DNA from: Streptacidiphilus fuscans
GTDB taxonomy: Bacteria; Actinomycetota; Actinomycetes; Streptomycetales; Streptomycetaceae
Reading direction: 5' to 3'
NCBI RefSeq assembly: GCF_015690355.1
Contig: NZ_JADPRT010000004.1
Span: 62,001 to 126,000, forward strand
DNA: 64,000 nt
The notes under the pieces: model-generated
Told to the model about the DNA's origin: nothing
Seen by the model: only the letters and a program-made list of their open reading frames with translations
The model's database searches: none
Shown: positions 8,444 to 15,528 of the stretch, piece after piece
Position numbering within the stretch: the stretch's first letter is position 1
Layout: each line of letters starts with the position of its first letter
Program-made: the position numbers and the translations under genes

Positions 8444-8494
8444 GCCGCCGCGCGCACGGACCTCGGACACGACGTCTGACGTGCGCGTGGCGGC
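8444..8494 (+). terminator. Hairpin between surface protein and sortase genes
   Basis: GCCGCCGCGCGCACG pairs with CGTGCGCGTGGCGGC (one mismatch) across a 21-nt loop, followed by AAAA. It is a likely terminator or partial read-through point between the two genes. The following stretch, 8512-8585, carries degenerate TCGAC repeats and no gene. Confidence 0.5.
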
Positions 8495-8625
8495 AAAACT
8501 GCGTGACACAGGCATCGACTGATCGACTCATCGACAGACCGACTGATCGAAGACTCGACGGGTCGAAGGGTCGACTGCCTGACCGCTTGATTGCTCGACA
8601 TGCTTGCTGAAGTCCGGAGACCACC

Positions 8626-9423
8626 ATGGCTCACCCGCGCAGCGGAATCTCTCCTCGTAGCCAACGGATCGGCTGGACGCTGGTTGCCGCGTCCGCCGTG
8701 CTCGGCGGCGTCATGCTCGCCGCTGCCGCCCCCGGTTCCGCGCCGCCTGCGCAACCCTCCGCGGCCGACGCGCTCCCGTCCACCTCCTCGTCCGGCACCG
8801 CCGCCGAAGAAGCGGCGCTGGGCTTCCCCGACATGGGCGACTCGGCCCCGACGCGGATCCGCATCCCGGAGATCGCCGTCGACGCGCCGCTGATGTCGCT
8901 CACCACCGACTCCACCGGGCAGAGCCTGGCCGTCCCGCCGGACGACAACCGCAATCTGGCTGGCTGGGACAGCCAGGGCGTCACCCCGGGCAGCATCGGC
9001 ACGGCGGTCATCGTCGGCCACGTCGACACCAAGACCGGCCCCGCCGTCTTCTACGGCCTGAGCGTGCTGCACAAGGGCGAGGTCATCGACGTCCTGCGAG
9101 CGGACCGGCACACCGCCGAGTTCACCATCGACGGGATCAACGTCTACGCGAAGAGCAACTTCCCGAGCACCGTCTACGACAACACGCTCCGCCCGGAGCT
9201 CCGGCTGATCACCTGCGGTGGCTCGTACAGCAGCGCCGGCGGCTACAACGGCAACGTCGTCGTCTTCGCCCACCTGACGAAGGACATCCCGCCGGCCGGC
9301 ACGGGGTCGACGACCTCGTCCGTCGGTGCGTCGGCGGGTGCGACGGTCCGTGCGTCCGTCAGTTCTTCCCCCGGCGCAGCCGTCAGCGCGGCTCCTGGTT
9401 CGTCCCCGCGAGTGTCGCCATGA
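8626..9423 (+). CDS. Class F-like sortase (membrane-anchored transpeptidase)
   Basis: A 265-residue protein with an N-terminal membrane anchor (about residues 14-35), a Ser/Thr/Pro/Ala linker, and a sortase barrel from about residue 75. TRIRIPEIAVDAPL opens the domain; the catalytic His is in IVGHVDTKTG (His132) and Cys in LRLITCGG (Cys197), the usual form of actinobacterial class F sortases. No Arg occurs in the 25 residues after Cys197, where sortases normally place the catalytic Arg. Sortases join surface proteins to the cell wall. The gene follows a probable substrate gene. GGAG precedes the ATG. Confidence 0.87.
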   Translation: MAHPRSGISPRSQRIGWTLVAASAVLGGVMLAAAAPGSAPPAQPSAADALPSTSSSGTAAEEAALGFPDMGDSAPTRIRIPEIAVDAPLMSLTTDSTGQSLAVPPDDNRNLAGWDSQGVTPGSIGTAVIVGHVDTKTGPAVFYGLSVLHKGEVIDVLRADRHTAEFTIDGINVYAKSNFPSTVYDNTLRPELRLITCGGSYSSAGGYNGNVVVFAHLTKDIPPAGTGSTTSSVGASAGATVRASVSSSPGAAVSAAPGSSPRVSP

Positions 9424-9460
9424 CGGCGAGAGTCGCGTAGCGGGCGCGGGGACGCGGGCG

Positions 9461-10408
9461 TCAGCTCGCGTACGCGTCCGCGTCCGCGAGCTCGGCATCG
9501 AGCGCGGACTGCAGCCAGGCGTAGGCGGCTCCCAGCGTCGGCGCCGTCGACAGCTCGTCCGCCAGCTGCCAGTACCGGTCCATCACCGGCTCCGCGCCGG
9601 CGGCGAGCGCGCGGCCGAGCGTGCGGCGGAAGGCCGGGGTGTCGCGCGCGTCCTGTGCGCGGGCGTGCGCGTCGACGAAGCAGTCCAGTGCCGCGCCGGA
9701 GTGGGGTGCGCGCTGGGCGAGCAGTGGGTCGAGGGCCAGCAGGTAGGCCTCGAACAGGCCGTCGTAGAGCACGTCGGCGCGCGGCACGACCGGCCGGTGC
9801 GCGGCCAGGCACGCGTCGGAGGCGGAGCCGGTCAGCGCGTGCAGTCGGGCGAAGGCCAGCACCTGCGCCGGGGTGGGCGCTTCGGGGAGCTGCGGCACGG
9901 CCATGTCGGTGATCGAGGCCACCAGCCGGGCCGCGAGCGGGTAGGGCAGCAACCGTCGCCAGTACCGGACCACGCCGTCCGTGTCCGGCGGTGAGGCGAG
10001 CCCGCCGACCAGCCGCAACCGCTCGGCCCGCTGTTCGGGCGCGGACTCGTGCAGCAACCGCAGCCCCGCCTCCCGCCAGCGCAGCGCGGTCAGTTGACCA
10101 CCGAGCTCGTCCAGCTGCCGCTCGACGACGTCCGCGAGTGCGGAGTCGTCCACGGGTCCGTCTGCGGCGTCGCCGGCCTCGTCGCGGTCCAGCACCCGGC
10201 TGACGTCCGGCAGCGGCACGCCCAGTCCGCGCAGCGAGCGGATCAGCTGCAACCGCTCGACGGCCTCCGGCCCGTACCGGCGGTGCCCGCCGCTGCTCCG
10301 GTCCGCCTCGGGCAGCAACCCCCGGTCGGACCAGAAGCGCACCGTCTTCACGCTCACCCCGGCGCGCGCGGCGAGTTCGCCGATGGTCAGCAACTCGGCT
10401 GGTGGCAC
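9461..10408 (-). CDS. MerR-family transcriptional regulator
   Basis: About 315 residues. The N-terminal winged helix-turn-helix (LLTIGELAARAGVSVKTVRFWSDRGLLPEADRSSGGHRRY) is typical of MerR proteins, followed by a long coiled region and a C-terminal helical domain of unknown ligand. I chose the GTG at 10408 because GGAGG lies 8 bp upstream; an ATG at 10423 would add five residues but has no ribosome-binding site. The sequence around the start carries the left part of a MerR-type operator that recurs at 12928, suggesting self-regulation and control of the hydrolase gene 2.5 kb away. No Cys-rich metal-binding loop is visible, so an organic or redox ligand is more likely than a metal. Confidence 0.85.
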   Translation of the reverse strand: MPPAELLTIGELAARAGVSVKTVRFWSDRGLLPEADRSSGGHRRYGPEAVERLQLIRSLRGLGVPLPDVSRVLDRDEAGDAADGPVDDSALADVVERQLDELGGQLTALRWREAGLRLLHESAPEQRAERLRLVGGLASPPDTDGVVRYWRRLLPYPLAARLVASITDMAVPQLPEAPTPAQVLAFARLHALTGSASDACLAAHRPVVPRADVLYDGLFEAYLLALDPLLAQRAPHSGAALDCFVDAHARAQDARDTPAFRRTLGRALAAGAEPVMDRYWQLADELSTAPTLGAAYAWLQSALDAELADADAYAS

Positions 10409-10411
10409 GAC

Positions 10412-10434
10412 TTGAACCTCCATCAGGGGAGCTC
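10412..10434. promoter_or_regulatory. MerR-type operator copy A, over the merR start
   Basis: CTTGAACCTCCATCAGGGG (10411-10429) is identical to 12927-12945 upstream of the hydrolase gene. Here it covers the ribosome-binding site of the MerR gene, so bound regulator could block its own expression. No -10 box follows at 19 bp in this copy. Confidence 0.55.
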
Positions 10435-10491
10435 GGGCAGGGCAGAGCCTAGACGGGACGTTACCCGCTCACACGCCCTACCCCCGCGTGC

Positions 10492-10500
10492 GTGATTCTC
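10492..10500 (-). promoter_or_regulatory. GAGAATCAC motif (inverted) upstream of the island operon
   Basis: The 9-mer reads GTGATTCTC on the plus strand, just before a TACGGT hexamer (10503-10508) that may be a -10 box. The same 9-mer occurs twice in tandem upstream of the second operon of the island (12171-12189). It is a candidate operator for the Scr1-type regulator encoded between them. Confidence 0.45.
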
Positions 10501-10555
10501 GCTACGGTGCGCATCAGCCCGGTGACAGCACCGGGACGAGCGAAGGGTGATCGCT

Positions 10556-10768
10556 GTGCAGAAGATCGAGAAGCTCACGTTCATCGGATCGACGTCGGAG
10601 GACGGGGATTGCCCGTCGGTGTACGAAACCGAGACCGGCGACCTGGTGATCCAGGGCGACCTGGTCACCGACCCCGACGTCGTCGGCCAGGCGCGGCACG
10701 TCAAGGCGCAGGAGGGGTTCGTGCTCGTACCGCGCGAACTGCTCGTCCGCTTCGCCCCGAGGGCGTGA
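10556..10768 (+). CDS. Small conserved hypothetical protein upstream of DUF6879
   Basis: A 70-residue acidic soluble protein (starts MQKIEKLTFIGSTSEDGDCPSVYETETGDLVIQGDLVTD). No domain recognised; the pattern suggests a small beta-sheet protein. The GTG at 10556 is preferred because GAAGGG sits 8 bp upstream, while the GTG at 10547 overlaps that site. It ends one base before the DUF6879 gene and is surely co-transcribed with it. Similar small genes often precede DUF6879 and Scr1-type regulators in streptomycetes. Confidence 0.72.
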   Translation: MQKIEKLTFIGSTSEDGDCPSVYETETGDLVIQGDLVTDPDVVGQARHVKAQEGFVLVPRELLVRFAPRA

Positions 10769-10769
10769 C

Positions 10770-11294
10770 ATGCTCGTTCCGTTCGCCGAGATCAGCAACC
10801 GGTTCACCGACTTCGAGCACACCGCGTGGCGTCTCGAAAGCCGGAAGCAGTACGCCACCGACCTGGAATCGCCGAGGTTCGCGGCGTTCCGGGAGACCGG
10901 CCGACTCCCTGACCAGCCGGGCCACCACGCGTGGGTTGCGAACGTGCTCCGCCAGCTCGACCAGGGCAAGACCTTCGGCCGCGTGCGGATCCTGGACGAG
11001 CCGCTGACCGACAACCAGCGGTTCCTCCTGGCCAGCTCCCTGGAAAGCCCCGAGGACATCCGCGTCCTGACCAGGTCCAAGGCCAAGGGCCTGGAGCTGC
11101 CGGACGAGGACGTGTGGATCTTCGACTCGAAGACCATCGCCCGCCTGGTCTTCGATGATCAGGACCGAACCCTGGGTGTTGAGATCACCGAGAACGCGGC
11201 CGAAGTGCTGCGGGTGTGCCAGATCCGTGATGCCGCCCGGCACTTCGCAGTGCCTGCGCGGGAGTTCGCAGCGGCGCTACCGTCGGAGGCGTGA
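10770..11294 (+). CDS. DUF6879 family protein
   Basis: A 174-residue soluble protein. The stretches FTDFEHTAWRLESRKQY near the start and EDVWIFDSKTIARLVFDD near residue 117 match what I know of DUF6879, a family found almost only in actinomycetes beside Scr1-type helix-turn-helix proteins. Its role is unknown; it has been considered part of toxin-antitoxin-like modules. The stop codon overlaps the GTG of the next gene by 3 bp (GTGA), so the pair is translationally coupled. Confidence 0.78.
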   Translation: MLVPFAEISNRFTDFEHTAWRLESRKQYATDLESPRFAAFRETGRLPDQPGHHAWVANVLRQLDQGKTFGRVRILDEPLTDNQRFLLASSLESPEDIRVLTRSKAKGLELPDEDVWIFDSKTIARLVFDDQDRTLGVEITENAAEVLRVCQIRDAARHFAVPAREFAAALPSEA

Positions 11295-12133
11295 CCACCG
11301 ACTTCCAGCGTGCGAGGACCGCCCTCGGTACCCGGCTCCAGGAGCTGCGCACCGAGGGCGGCCTGACGGGGAGGCAGTTGGCTGCCCGGCTCGGCTGGAC
11401 CCAGAGCAAGATCAGCAAGCTGGAATCCGGGAAGCAGACGGCCACGGTCGAGGATCTCCAGGCGTGGGCCGAAGGCGTCGGCAAGCCCGGCGCGGCCCCT
11501 GAGCTGAAGGCCCGTCTGCTGGGCGCGGAGAGCTCGTACCGCTCCTGGCGCAGGCAACTTGCCGCAGGGCACCGGCCTCGCCAGGACGAGGGCATCGAGC
11601 AGTCCCGGAAGACCTCCCTGACCAGGGCCTTCGAGTCGGCCCGTATTCCCGGACTGCTCCAGACGCCCGACTACGCCAGGGCGCTGCTCGCCATGGCCGC
11701 GGACTTCGCCGAGATCCCCAAAGACACGGACGAGGCCGTGCGCGCCCGCATGCGCCGCCAGGAAGTCCTCTACGAGCCCGGCAAGACCTTCGAGTTCCTC
11801 ATCTGGGAAGGCGCACTTCACACCCGCGTGGCATCTCCGCCGGTCATGGCCGCCCAGCTCGACCGCCTGACCGGACTGATCGGACTCGACTCCATCCGGA
11901 TCGGCGTGATCCCGCTGTCCGCGCCTCTCCGCCGGACCCCGGCCCACGCATTCTGGATCTACGACACGGCCAAGGTGGTTGTAGAGATGATCCATGCGGA
12001 GCTCTGGCTGGACGACCCGGCTGACATCGCCCGGTACGAGAAGGCCTTCGCGTGGCTGCGTGAGACCGCCGTCTTCGATCACCGGGCGCAACGGATCTTC
12101 GCGGAAGTGCGGGCCACCCTCGGCCGGAGATGA
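11291..12133 (+). CDS. Scr1-family helix-turn-helix regulator (XRE + DUF5753)
   Basis: A 280-residue DNA-binding protein. Residues 10-60 form an XRE-type helix-turn-helix (LGTRLQELRTEGGLTGRQLAARLGWTQSKISKLESGKQ). The rest is the DUF5753 (Scr1) domain, with the landmarks ARIPGLLQTPDYARALL, MRRQEVLYEP and EGALHTRV. Such proteins are numerous in streptomycetes, usually paired with small DUF397 proteins that antagonise them; no DUF397 gene is next to this one. GTG start, overlapping the previous stop. It probably binds the GAGAATCAC motifs on both sides of the gene (inference). Confidence 0.88.
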   Translation: MTTDFQRARTALGTRLQELRTEGGLTGRQLAARLGWTQSKISKLESGKQTATVEDLQAWAEGVGKPGAAPELKARLLGAESSYRSWRRQLAAGHRPRQDEGIEQSRKTSLTRAFESARIPGLLQTPDYARALLAMAADFAEIPKDTDEAVRARMRRQEVLYEPGKTFEFLIWEGALHTRVASPPVMAAQLDRLTGLIGLDSIRIGVIPLSAPLRRTPAHAFWIYDTAKVVVEMIHAELWLDDPADIARYEKAFAWLRETAVFDHRAQRIFAEVRATLGRR

Positions 12134-12169
12134 CTCCCGGCGCATCCTCGCGCATCTCCTGGTGACCTT

Positions 12170-12189
12170 GGAGAATCACGGAGAATCAC
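12170..12189 (+). repeat. Tandem GGAGAATCAC x2, candidate operator
   Basis: Two perfect 10-bp direct repeats, 40 bp before the ATG at 12229. The core 9-mer also occurs inverted at 10492-10500 before the first operon of the island. One helical turn spacing fits two regulator molecules on one face of the DNA. A TACGGT hexamer at 12216-12221 may be the -10 box. Confidence 0.5.
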
Positions 12190-12228
12190 CGCCCAGAACG
12201 GGAATCGCGGCTCCCTACGGTCAGTCAC

Positions 12229-12456
12229 ATGGCCGTCACAGCTTCCACCGCCGCGGGCGCTGCACCCGCTCCGTCTGCCTCTCTCGGGCCGCTTCCACGG
12301 GCCTACCTGACTCCGCCGTGCAAGGTCGGCGGTACCCGCTGGCCCGACCTGCACCAGCAGTGCCACGCGCCCGGGTATCAGCATCGCTCCCTCGGGTGGG
12401 TACCCGTGGCCTGCGCCTGCTCCTGTCACCAGGGCACGGGAGGTGACGCCCAGTGA
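12229..12456 (+). CDS. Small Cys/His-containing protein with CxCxCH-type tail (75 aa)
   Basis: Starts MAVTASTAAGAAPAP, an Ala/Pro-rich N-terminus, followed by a region with Cys32, His42, Cys45, His46/His51 and a closing ACACSCHQG. The Cys/His spacing suggests a small metal-binding domain, though no family is recognised. TACGGT followed by 7 nt and the ATG suggests leaderless translation. The TGA overlaps the GTG of the next gene by 3 bp. A related CDCRCH ending occurs two genes downstream. Confidence 0.6.
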   Translation: MAVTASTAAGAAPAPSASLGPLPRAYLTPPCKVGGTRWPDLHQQCHAPGYQHRSLGWVPVACACSCHQGTGGDAQ

Positions 12457-12605
12457 GCCGGAGCGTGGAGTTCGACGCCCGCAGCGGCCTGTACCGGGTC
12501 GCTGAAGACGGCGAGCCGCTCACCGATCCCGACGGGCGTCCGCTCGGGTTCGAGGACCACCAGCGTGCCGCCGAAGTCGCAGGTCACGGGGGTGACGACG
12601 CATGA
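12453..12605 (+). CDS. Tiny acidic protein (50 aa) in the Cys-rich operon
   Basis: Reads MSRSVEFDARSGLYRVAEDG at the start and ends GHGGDDA. It overlaps the gene before (GTGA) and the gene after (ATGA), so all three are translationally coupled. No domain recognised. The coupling on both sides and good codon usage are the reasons to call it. Confidence 0.55.
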   Translation: MSRSVEFDARSGLYRVAEDGEPLTDPDGRPLGFEDHQRAAEVAGHGGDDA

Positions 12606-12868
12606 GCCGGCGATCTGCCCAAACGGACGGGAAAGGGCCGGTCGTGCCGCGTCCGGCATACCCCGAGACGAAGGTCCCGTTCGTGTGGCCGACGGTCGGC
12701 GTGCGCACCTGGACGGCTCCGGAGCGGTCGTACTTCGGCACGTGCAACGCGGCGGGGATGGCTGACGACCATGTCTGCCCCGTCGGCGTCTACCGCATCA
12801 ACGGACGGGTGCTCGGCTGCGACTGCCGGTGCCACGCCCGTCGGCGGGCACGGCTGTCCGGCCGGTAG
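12602..12868 (+). CDS. Small Cys-containing protein with CDCRCH motif (88 aa)
   Basis: Starts MSRRSAQTDGKGPVVPRPAYPETKVPFVWPTVGV. The C-terminal half has CNAAGMADDHVCPVGVY and GCDCRCHARRRARLSGR, giving Cys/Cys and CxCxCH pairs that could bind zinc, with a basic tail that could touch nucleic acid. The closing motif resembles that of the protein two genes upstream, so the two may share origin. No family recognised. Confidence 0.58.
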   Translation: MSRRSAQTDGKGPVVPRPAYPETKVPFVWPTVGVRTWTAPERSYFGTCNAAGMADDHVCPVGVYRINGRVLGCDCRCHARRRARLSGR

Positions 12869-12926
12869 ACGCGTGTGTGACCTCTGACCTGACCTGACCT
12901 GCTGTGCAGCCAATCCGCCTCTGGGG

Positions 12927-12958
12927 CTTGAACCTCCATCAGGGGGAGTTCCTACCGT
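12927..12958 (+). promoter_or_regulatory. MerR-type promoter of the alpha/beta-hydrolase gene (operator copy B)
   Basis: A -35 hexamer TTGAAC (12928-12933) and a -10 hexamer TACCGT (12953-12958) are separated by exactly 19 bp, the long spacer diagnostic of MerR-activated promoters. The spacer carries an inverted repeat (GAACCTCC and its imperfect partner GGGAGTTC). 19 bp are identical to the sequence over the start of the MerR gene at 10408. The ATG lies 33 bp downstream. Confidence 0.7.
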
Positions 12959-12991
12959 ACGGCTACGGACAAGAGACGTGGAGGTCTCACT

Positions 12992-14551
12992 ATGACGGCA
13001 TTCATCCTTGCCTCCGGCCCGTTCACCGGTGCTGCGGTGTGGGACGAGGTGGCCGCCCGGCTGCGGGCGGCCGGTGCGCGGGTGCTGCCCGCTGCGCTGA
13101 CCGTGGCGGCGGGTGACCTGGACGCGCACATCGAGGAGGTGGTCCGGCTGATCGACTCGCTCGACGCGGCTGACGCTCCCGACGCGTCGCCCGTGGTGCT
13201 GGTCGGCCACGACTACGGCATCCACCCCGTGGTCGGCGCGGTGGCGCGGCGGGCGGGGCGGGTGGCCCGGATCGTGTACCTGGACACGGGTGTCCCGCAG
13301 GACGGTGACGCACCGCTCGCGTCGGTGCCCGATCCGGGCGTCCACGCGCTGCTGAGTGAGCAGCCCGACGCGCTGGTCCCCGCGCCCGAGGGGGAGGGGT
13401 GGCAGCGCTGGGGCAGCATCGCCGGACTCTCCGCAGAGCAGCTGGACCGCCTCACCGCGCTCGCCGCGCCGCTGCCCGGCCGCGTGCTGACCCAGCCGCT
13501 GCGGCTGACCGGCAGCATCGACGCGGTGCCGAGCAGCGGGATTCTCTGTACGGCGGGCGGCACCACCATCGCGGCGTTGCAGAACCTCGTCTCCTACGGC
13601 CCGCCGCAGTTCCGGCGCTTCGCGGGCCCGCAGATCGGCTTCTTCGAGCTGGCGACCGGCCACTGGCCGATGCTCTCCGAACCCGAGGCGCTCGCCGACG
13701 TGCTGCTCCGCGCCGCCGCGGGGGAGGGGCAGCGGCTGGACCCGCCGAAGAAGGCGTCCGGCGGTGTGGTGGACGGCGCGGCGGACCGCCCCGAGGGGTT
13801 CCTGCTGGACGTCCCGGAGTGCCCGCGCGAGCGCATCGGCCGGCTGGACCTGCATCTGCCGGAGACGGGCGCGGCGGGCGCGCCGGACGGGCCGGTCACG
13901 CCGGACGGGCCGCGTCCCGCGATCGTCTTCGTCCACGGCGGTCCGGTGCCCCGCGACCTGGAGCCGGGGATGCGTGACACGCCGCTCTACCTCGGCTACG
14001 CCCGTCTCGCCGCGAGCTTTGGCGCGGTCGGCGCGGTGGTCGCCCACCGCCTGCACGCCCTGACGGACTTCCCGACCGCCGCTGCGGACGTCGCCGAGGC
14101 GGTGGAGGCCGTCCGCAACGACCCGCGCGTCGACGCCGACCGCGTCGCGCTCTGGTTCTTCTCCGGCGGTGGCCTGCTCACCACCGACTGGCTTGCCGCG
14201 CCGCCGAGTTGGCTCCGCTGCCTGGCCGTCAGCTATCCCGTGCTCGCCCCGCTTCCGCACTGGCGCGTGGTCGACCCACACTTCCGTCCGGCGGACGCCC
14301 TCACGGGTGCCACCGAGCTGCCGATCGTGCTGACCCGCGCCGGTCTGGAGGGCGCCGACATCGCCGCCACCGTCGCCGACTTCCTCACGGCGGCGAAGGA
14401 CGCGGGCGTCGGGGTCGACATCGTCGAGGTCCCCAACGGTCACCACGCCTTCGAGCACGCCGACCGGACGGACGAGTCCCGCGCGGCCGTCCTCGACGGG
14501 ATGCGCGCGGTCCTCTCGCACCTCGATGGGTCTTACCAATCCGGCGAGTAA
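12992..14551 (+). CDS. Fusion of two alpha/beta-hydrolase domains
   Basis: A 519-residue protein. Domain 1 (about 1-250) has the nucleophile elbow GHDYG (near residue 70), with Asp where esterases have Ser, and a His in ELATGHWPM near 225. Asp nucleophiles are known in epoxide hydrolases and haloalkane dehalogenases. Domain 2 (about 260-515) has an oxyanion HGGP, an elbow FFSGGGLL and a late His in PNGHHAFEH, as in dienelactone-hydrolase-like or acylpeptidase-like enzymes. The substrate is unknown. The promoter is of MerR type, so expression is probably induced by a ligand of the MerR protein at 9461. The ATG has GAGG upstream. Confidence 0.8.
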   Translation: MTAFILASGPFTGAAVWDEVAARLRAAGARVLPAALTVAAGDLDAHIEEVVRLIDSLDAADAPDASPVVLVGHDYGIHPVVGAVARRAGRVARIVYLDTGVPQDGDAPLASVPDPGVHALLSEQPDALVPAPEGEGWQRWGSIAGLSAEQLDRLTALAAPLPGRVLTQPLRLTGSIDAVPSSGILCTAGGTTIAALQNLVSYGPPQFRRFAGPQIGFFELATGHWPMLSEPEALADVLLRAAAGEGQRLDPPKKASGGVVDGAADRPEGFLLDVPECPRERIGRLDLHLPETGAAGAPDGPVTPDGPRPAIVFVHGGPVPRDLEPGMRDTPLYLGYARLAASFGAVGAVVAHRLHALTDFPTAAADVAEAVEAVRNDPRVDADRVALWFFSGGGLLTTDWLAAPPSWLRCLAVSYPVLAPLPHWRVVDPHFRPADALTGATELPIVLTRAGLEGADIAATVADFLTAAKDAGVGVDIVEVPNGHHAFEHADRTDESRAAVLDGMRAVLSHLDGSYQSGE

Positions 14552-14598
14552 GTGATATCACTTTATTGAGAGGGCGGATCGGCAGCAAGGAGAAGGAC

Positions 14599-14919
14599 AT
14601 GGCCACGACGCTGCAGCTGGAGCGTTCGATGCCAGGGGCGACGATGTCGGTGCAGGACCGCCATGCCAGCTGGGCGATCCTGCTCGACGGCCAGGAGGTC
14701 GGGCACATCGCCTCGGACCAGGTCTTCGAGGCGCAGCTGTCACCCGGCTCGCACACGCTCCAGCTGACCTCGACCGGCAAGCGCCGCAGCGCCGTCCGGA
14801 CGTTCAGCGCGCCGGACGAGTCCACGGTCGAGTTCCGCTGCCACTCCCAGCCGATCTGGCCGCTCATGCTGATGGCCCTGGTGCTGCCCGAGCGGTGGAT
14901 CGTCCTGAAGCAGCGCTAG
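14599..14919 (+). CDS. Conserved hypothetical protein with PEGA-like beta domain and C-terminal hydrophobic segment
   Basis: 106 residues. The middle (SWAILLDGQEVGHIASDQVFEAQLSPGSHTLQLTSTGKRRS) has the pattern of a small beta-sandwich of the PEGA kind, where a cargo-like strand pair is followed by a GSHTLQL turn. A hydrophobic stretch IWPLMLMALVLP near the end may anchor it in the membrane. Strong AGGAGAAGG ribosome-binding site before the ATG. Function unknown. Confidence 0.65.
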   Translation: MATTLQLERSMPGATMSVQDRHASWAILLDGQEVGHIASDQVFEAQLSPGSHTLQLTSTGKRRSAVRTFSAPDESTVEFRCHSQPIWPLMLMALVLPERWIVLKQR

Positions 14920-14928
14920 CGTGGTGGG

Positions 14929-15183
14929 TCACGGCTCCGGTTCGCGGGGGCTGCCTTCCGCCCAGACCTGCTCGACGGCGGCCCACCACTCCCAGCACTC
15001 CGGGCAGCGGCACTCGGGGTCGATCGCCTCGACGTCCGCGATCGGCCGGGTGTCGGCCACCGGATCGATCCGGTAGCCGCACATCGCCACGAACGCGCCG
15101 TGGCGCAGGATGTGCCAGCGGGTGGTGCTCCGGCCGACCGGATCGGCGGGCTCGTGCTGCGCGCGCAGCTCGTAGGCGGTCAC
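14929..15183 (-). CDS. Small conserved hypothetical protein with a CRCPEC motif
   Basis: 84 residues. It has ATHIS-like features only in part: a histidine (WHILRHGAFVAMCGYRID) followed by ECRCPECWEWW, a Cys cluster suggestive of a metal site. GTG start at 15183 overlaps the stop codon of the upstream gene (GTGA), so the two are coupled. No family recognised. Confidence 0.6.
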   Translation of the reverse strand: MTAYELRAQHEPADPVGRSTTRWHILRHGAFVAMCGYRIDPVADTRPIADVEAIDPECRCPECWEWWAAVEQVWAEGSPREPEP

Positions 15184-15437
15184 TCCCACACCCCGGCGTC
15201 GCCGCCCTGCCACTCGATCAGCCCGGGCGCGTCGGCGGCGTCCTCGTCCAGGCCCGCGCGGCGCAGGAACTCCAGCACGTCCCCGAGCCCGTAGGCCTTG
15301 CCGACGTGGGCGGTGAGGATGTCGACCCGCCGGAACGGACCGGTCGACGGATCCGTTTCGACGGGGTGCACGACGACGTGCGTGGCGTGTCCGGTGTCCG
15401 TGATGTCCCCGGCGCCCTCGGCGTGTGGCTCGCTCAT
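15180..15437 (-). CDS. Small acidic hypothetical protein (85 aa)
   Basis: Starts MSEPHAEGAGDITDTGHATHVVVHPVETD. Acidic and soluble, with no recognised domain; ends with EWQGGDAGVWE. The ATG at 15437 is preferred over an in-frame GTG at 15494 because a weak GGACGG precedes it and the upstream codons look non-coding. Coupled by a GTGA overlap to the next gene on the minus strand. Confidence 0.55.
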   Translation of the reverse strand: MSEPHAEGAGDITDTGHATHVVVHPVETDPSTGPFRRVDILTAHVGKAYGLGDVLEFLRRAGLDEDAADAPGLIEWQGGDAGVWE

Positions 15438-15528
15438 GCCGTCCAGCGTGCGGAGAGCGGGCAGTGATCGCACTCGGGTTCGGCACACTGCCACTCGAAC
15501 GAATGACGGGGCCGCGCATACCGAGCCA

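Noticed and set aside
8512..8600. Small repeat array or ncRNA before the sortase gene
   Set aside because: The TCGAC repeats are irregular (8-12 bp steps) and form no clear structure; reported only as degenerate repeats.
10411..12945. Transposon with target-site duplication at the MerR/hydrolase region
   Set aside because: The 19-bp direct repeat is better explained as a MerR operator, since the right copy has exact promoter spacing. No transposase, integrase or terminal inverted repeat is visible between the copies.
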